Origin: Archaeoglobales archaeon
GTDB taxonomy: Archaea; Halobacteriota; Archaeoglobi; Archaeoglobales; Archaeoglobaceae
Length of the DNA stretch: 64,000 nucleotides
Reading direction: 5' to 3'
NCBI GenBank assembly: GCA_030055525.1
Contig: JASFYJ010000003.1
Span: 1-64,000, forward strand
In this document: positions 63,091 to 64,000 of the stretch, in pieces
Layout of the letters: each line of letters begins with the position of its first letter
Numbering within the stretch: position 1 is the first letter of the stretch
Notes under the pieces: generated by a model
Databases searched by the model: none
Told to the model about the DNA's origin: nothing
The model's input: only the letters and a program-made list of their open reading frames with translations
Program-made: the position numbers and the translations under genes

Positions 63091-64000
63091 CTACCACCAG
63101 ATCACAAAGGGCTTGTATTTTTCAACGCCAAAGAAATGCTTAATCAGCTTATAGCATTCGAGCCTGATCAAACGCTGGTAGGAAACGTTTCTGTTAAGAT
63201 CTTTGTGCTTTATTGTCTTTTCAAGCCTTTCGTTGAAAGCTTTGACAAACTTTCTCTTTCCGTTTTCGTTCAGCAGAATTCCATTCATTTCTCGATCAAA
63301 ATCGTCTTTCTGGATTATTCTGTTGTTCACAAGGTTAAATATCAGACGATCAACAACTAAGGGCTTGAAGATCTCAGCAAGATCCAAAGCCAAGCTGAAG
63401 CGCCTTTCCGACGGCTCATGCAGGTAGCTTATCGCTGGATTCAGCTGTGTATGATAGAGCTCTGAAAGCACCGCTGAGTAGAGCAAAGAGTTTCCAAAGC
63501 TGATCATCGCATTTACCTCATTCTCTGGCGGTTGTCTGCTCCGCTTTTCGAACTTTAACTCCTTGAGAATGCTATCGAATTTTTCGTAGTAAGCGTTCCT
63601 CGCGGTTGCTTCAATTCCCATTATCTCCGCAATGCTTTTTGCATCGTAAAGGCTTTGTAGGGTTGAAATTATATCGGTATCGTCTTCTCCGCTCTTCTTC
63701 GCTACCCTTGCCATGTTTAAAATGCTTCCCTCAACAAAAGCCTTTGCCAAGTATAGTCTTTTTTCTTTTTCAAGATGATGCTCAGCTTGCCTTAAAACAA
63801 CCTCACCTGAGATCAGAGACTCGCGGGGATAAAAGCTACCTTCATAGAAGCCGTAGCGGTTGAAGAAGTGAATGCAAACGCCCTCTTTTGCTAAATACGA
63901 TATCGCTTTGGAAGTTATGCTGAGAGAGCCTAAGGCGTAGATTGCATAGATCGTGTTTATCGGGATTGGCTTCTTTCCTTCTTCATTTTCAAAGTATATC
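63091..64000 (-). CDS. cas1: CRISPR-associated integrase Cas1 (N-terminus outside window)
   Basis: The frame is open from the window edge to 63091, giving the last 302 residues. It starts [20 protein letters not shown], in the N-terminal beta domain, with [17 protein letters not shown] and the helical catalytic part: Glu in [34 protein letters not shown], His in [20 protein letters not shown] and Asp in the same helix. It is in the opposite direction to cas6-cas3, separated by decayed toxin genes. Confidence 0.95.
   Translation of the reverse strand, partial: IYFENEEGKKPIPINTIYAIYALGSLSITSKAISYLAKEGVCIHFFNRYGFYEGSFYPRESLISGEVVLRQAEHHLEKEKRLYLAKAFVEGSILNMARVAKKSGEDDTDIISTLQSLYDAKSIAEIMGIEATARNAYYEKFDSILKELKFEKRSRQPPENEVNAMISFGNSLLYSAVLSELYHTQLNPAISYLHEPSERRFSLALDLAEIFKPLVVDRLIFNLVNNRIIQKDDFDREMNGILLNENGKRKFVKAFNERLEKTIKHKDLNRNVSYQRLIRLECYKLIKHFFGVEKYKPFVIWW

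Overview
The window looks like part of a chromosome from a hyperthermophilic archaeon of the order Archaeoglobales, probably an Archaeoglobus species or close relative. Three things support this. Tetrahydromethanopterin and methanofuran genes (mfnB, beta-RFAP synthase, ftr) sit next to sulfate-reducer style anion transport. Archaeal markers include hypusine-type aIF5A, Hjc, RtcA and a Tes-like tetraether lipid synthase. Several gene orders and sequences also resemble A. fulgidus from memory: JAMM protease beside leuC, and ferritin, desulfoferrodoxin, rubrerythrin and ferric reductase in one row. The species call is inference; no search was run.

Layout, left half. 1-11.2 kb is housekeeping: the end of a chemoreceptor gene, mfnB, a leftward leuC/JAMM/PhoU-TrkA group preceded by a CARF-wHTH regulator and an unknown partner, purD with a DUF401 transporter, archaeal pantothenate synthesis, an HD nucleotidase, DUF99 and rtcA. 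11.2-16.1 kb is decayed: a broken short gene, a broken secreted PGF-CTERM protein and a frameshifted TnpB. 16.1-22.5 kb holds an intron-containing tRNA-Leu, an aIF5A/agmatinase operon, a second leuC paralogue with hjc, a DASS anion symporter and tRNA-Ala. 22.7-27.5 kb carries a TAXI-type TRAP transporter and a divergent acyl-CoA ligase. A nine-repeat CRISPR array lies at 28.2-28.7 kb, followed by mrp/DUF5320/DUF134, beta-RFAP synthase, DUF1464, trmO and tRNA-Thr.

Layout, right half. 33.1-37.2 kb, just after tRNA-Thr, is a graveyard of defence and toxin-antitoxin genes (HNH/DUF1524 tail, MntA/HepT, HsdS, Rad50-like tail, intact VapBC, a short CARF-like head, helical repeats), followed by an intact pair of unknown small genes. 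37.4-39.7 kb has a class II amidotransferase, a broken beta-CASP nuclease and DUF1641. 39.7-42.4 kb is a compact oxygen/iron stress operon (peroxiredoxin, ferritin, superoxide reductase, rubrerythrin, ferric reductase) divergent from an Lrp/AsnC regulator. 42.9-53.5 kb returns to metabolism: Ogg2 glycosylase, a sodium symporter with a 29-residue partner, PaaK, a haem/sirohaem operon, a biotin carrier, ftr, Ogt, NadM and Tes.

53.6 kb to the end is a CRISPR-Cas locus of subtype I-B in its Cst-like form: cas6, cas8 (Cas_CXXC_CXXC), cas7, cas5, an unassigned gene with an RN-x3-AH HEPN-like motif, and cas3. It is followed by decayed VapBC, a MntA/HepT pair, and leftward cas2 and cas1, the latter running off the window. 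The 28 kb array has the ATTGAAAG 3' end expected of a Cas6-made crRNA handle, so this machinery could serve it, though the two are 25 kb apart. The best candidate for something new is the HEPN-like gene inside the cas operon; the CARF-wHTH operon at 3.8-5.0 kb is second.
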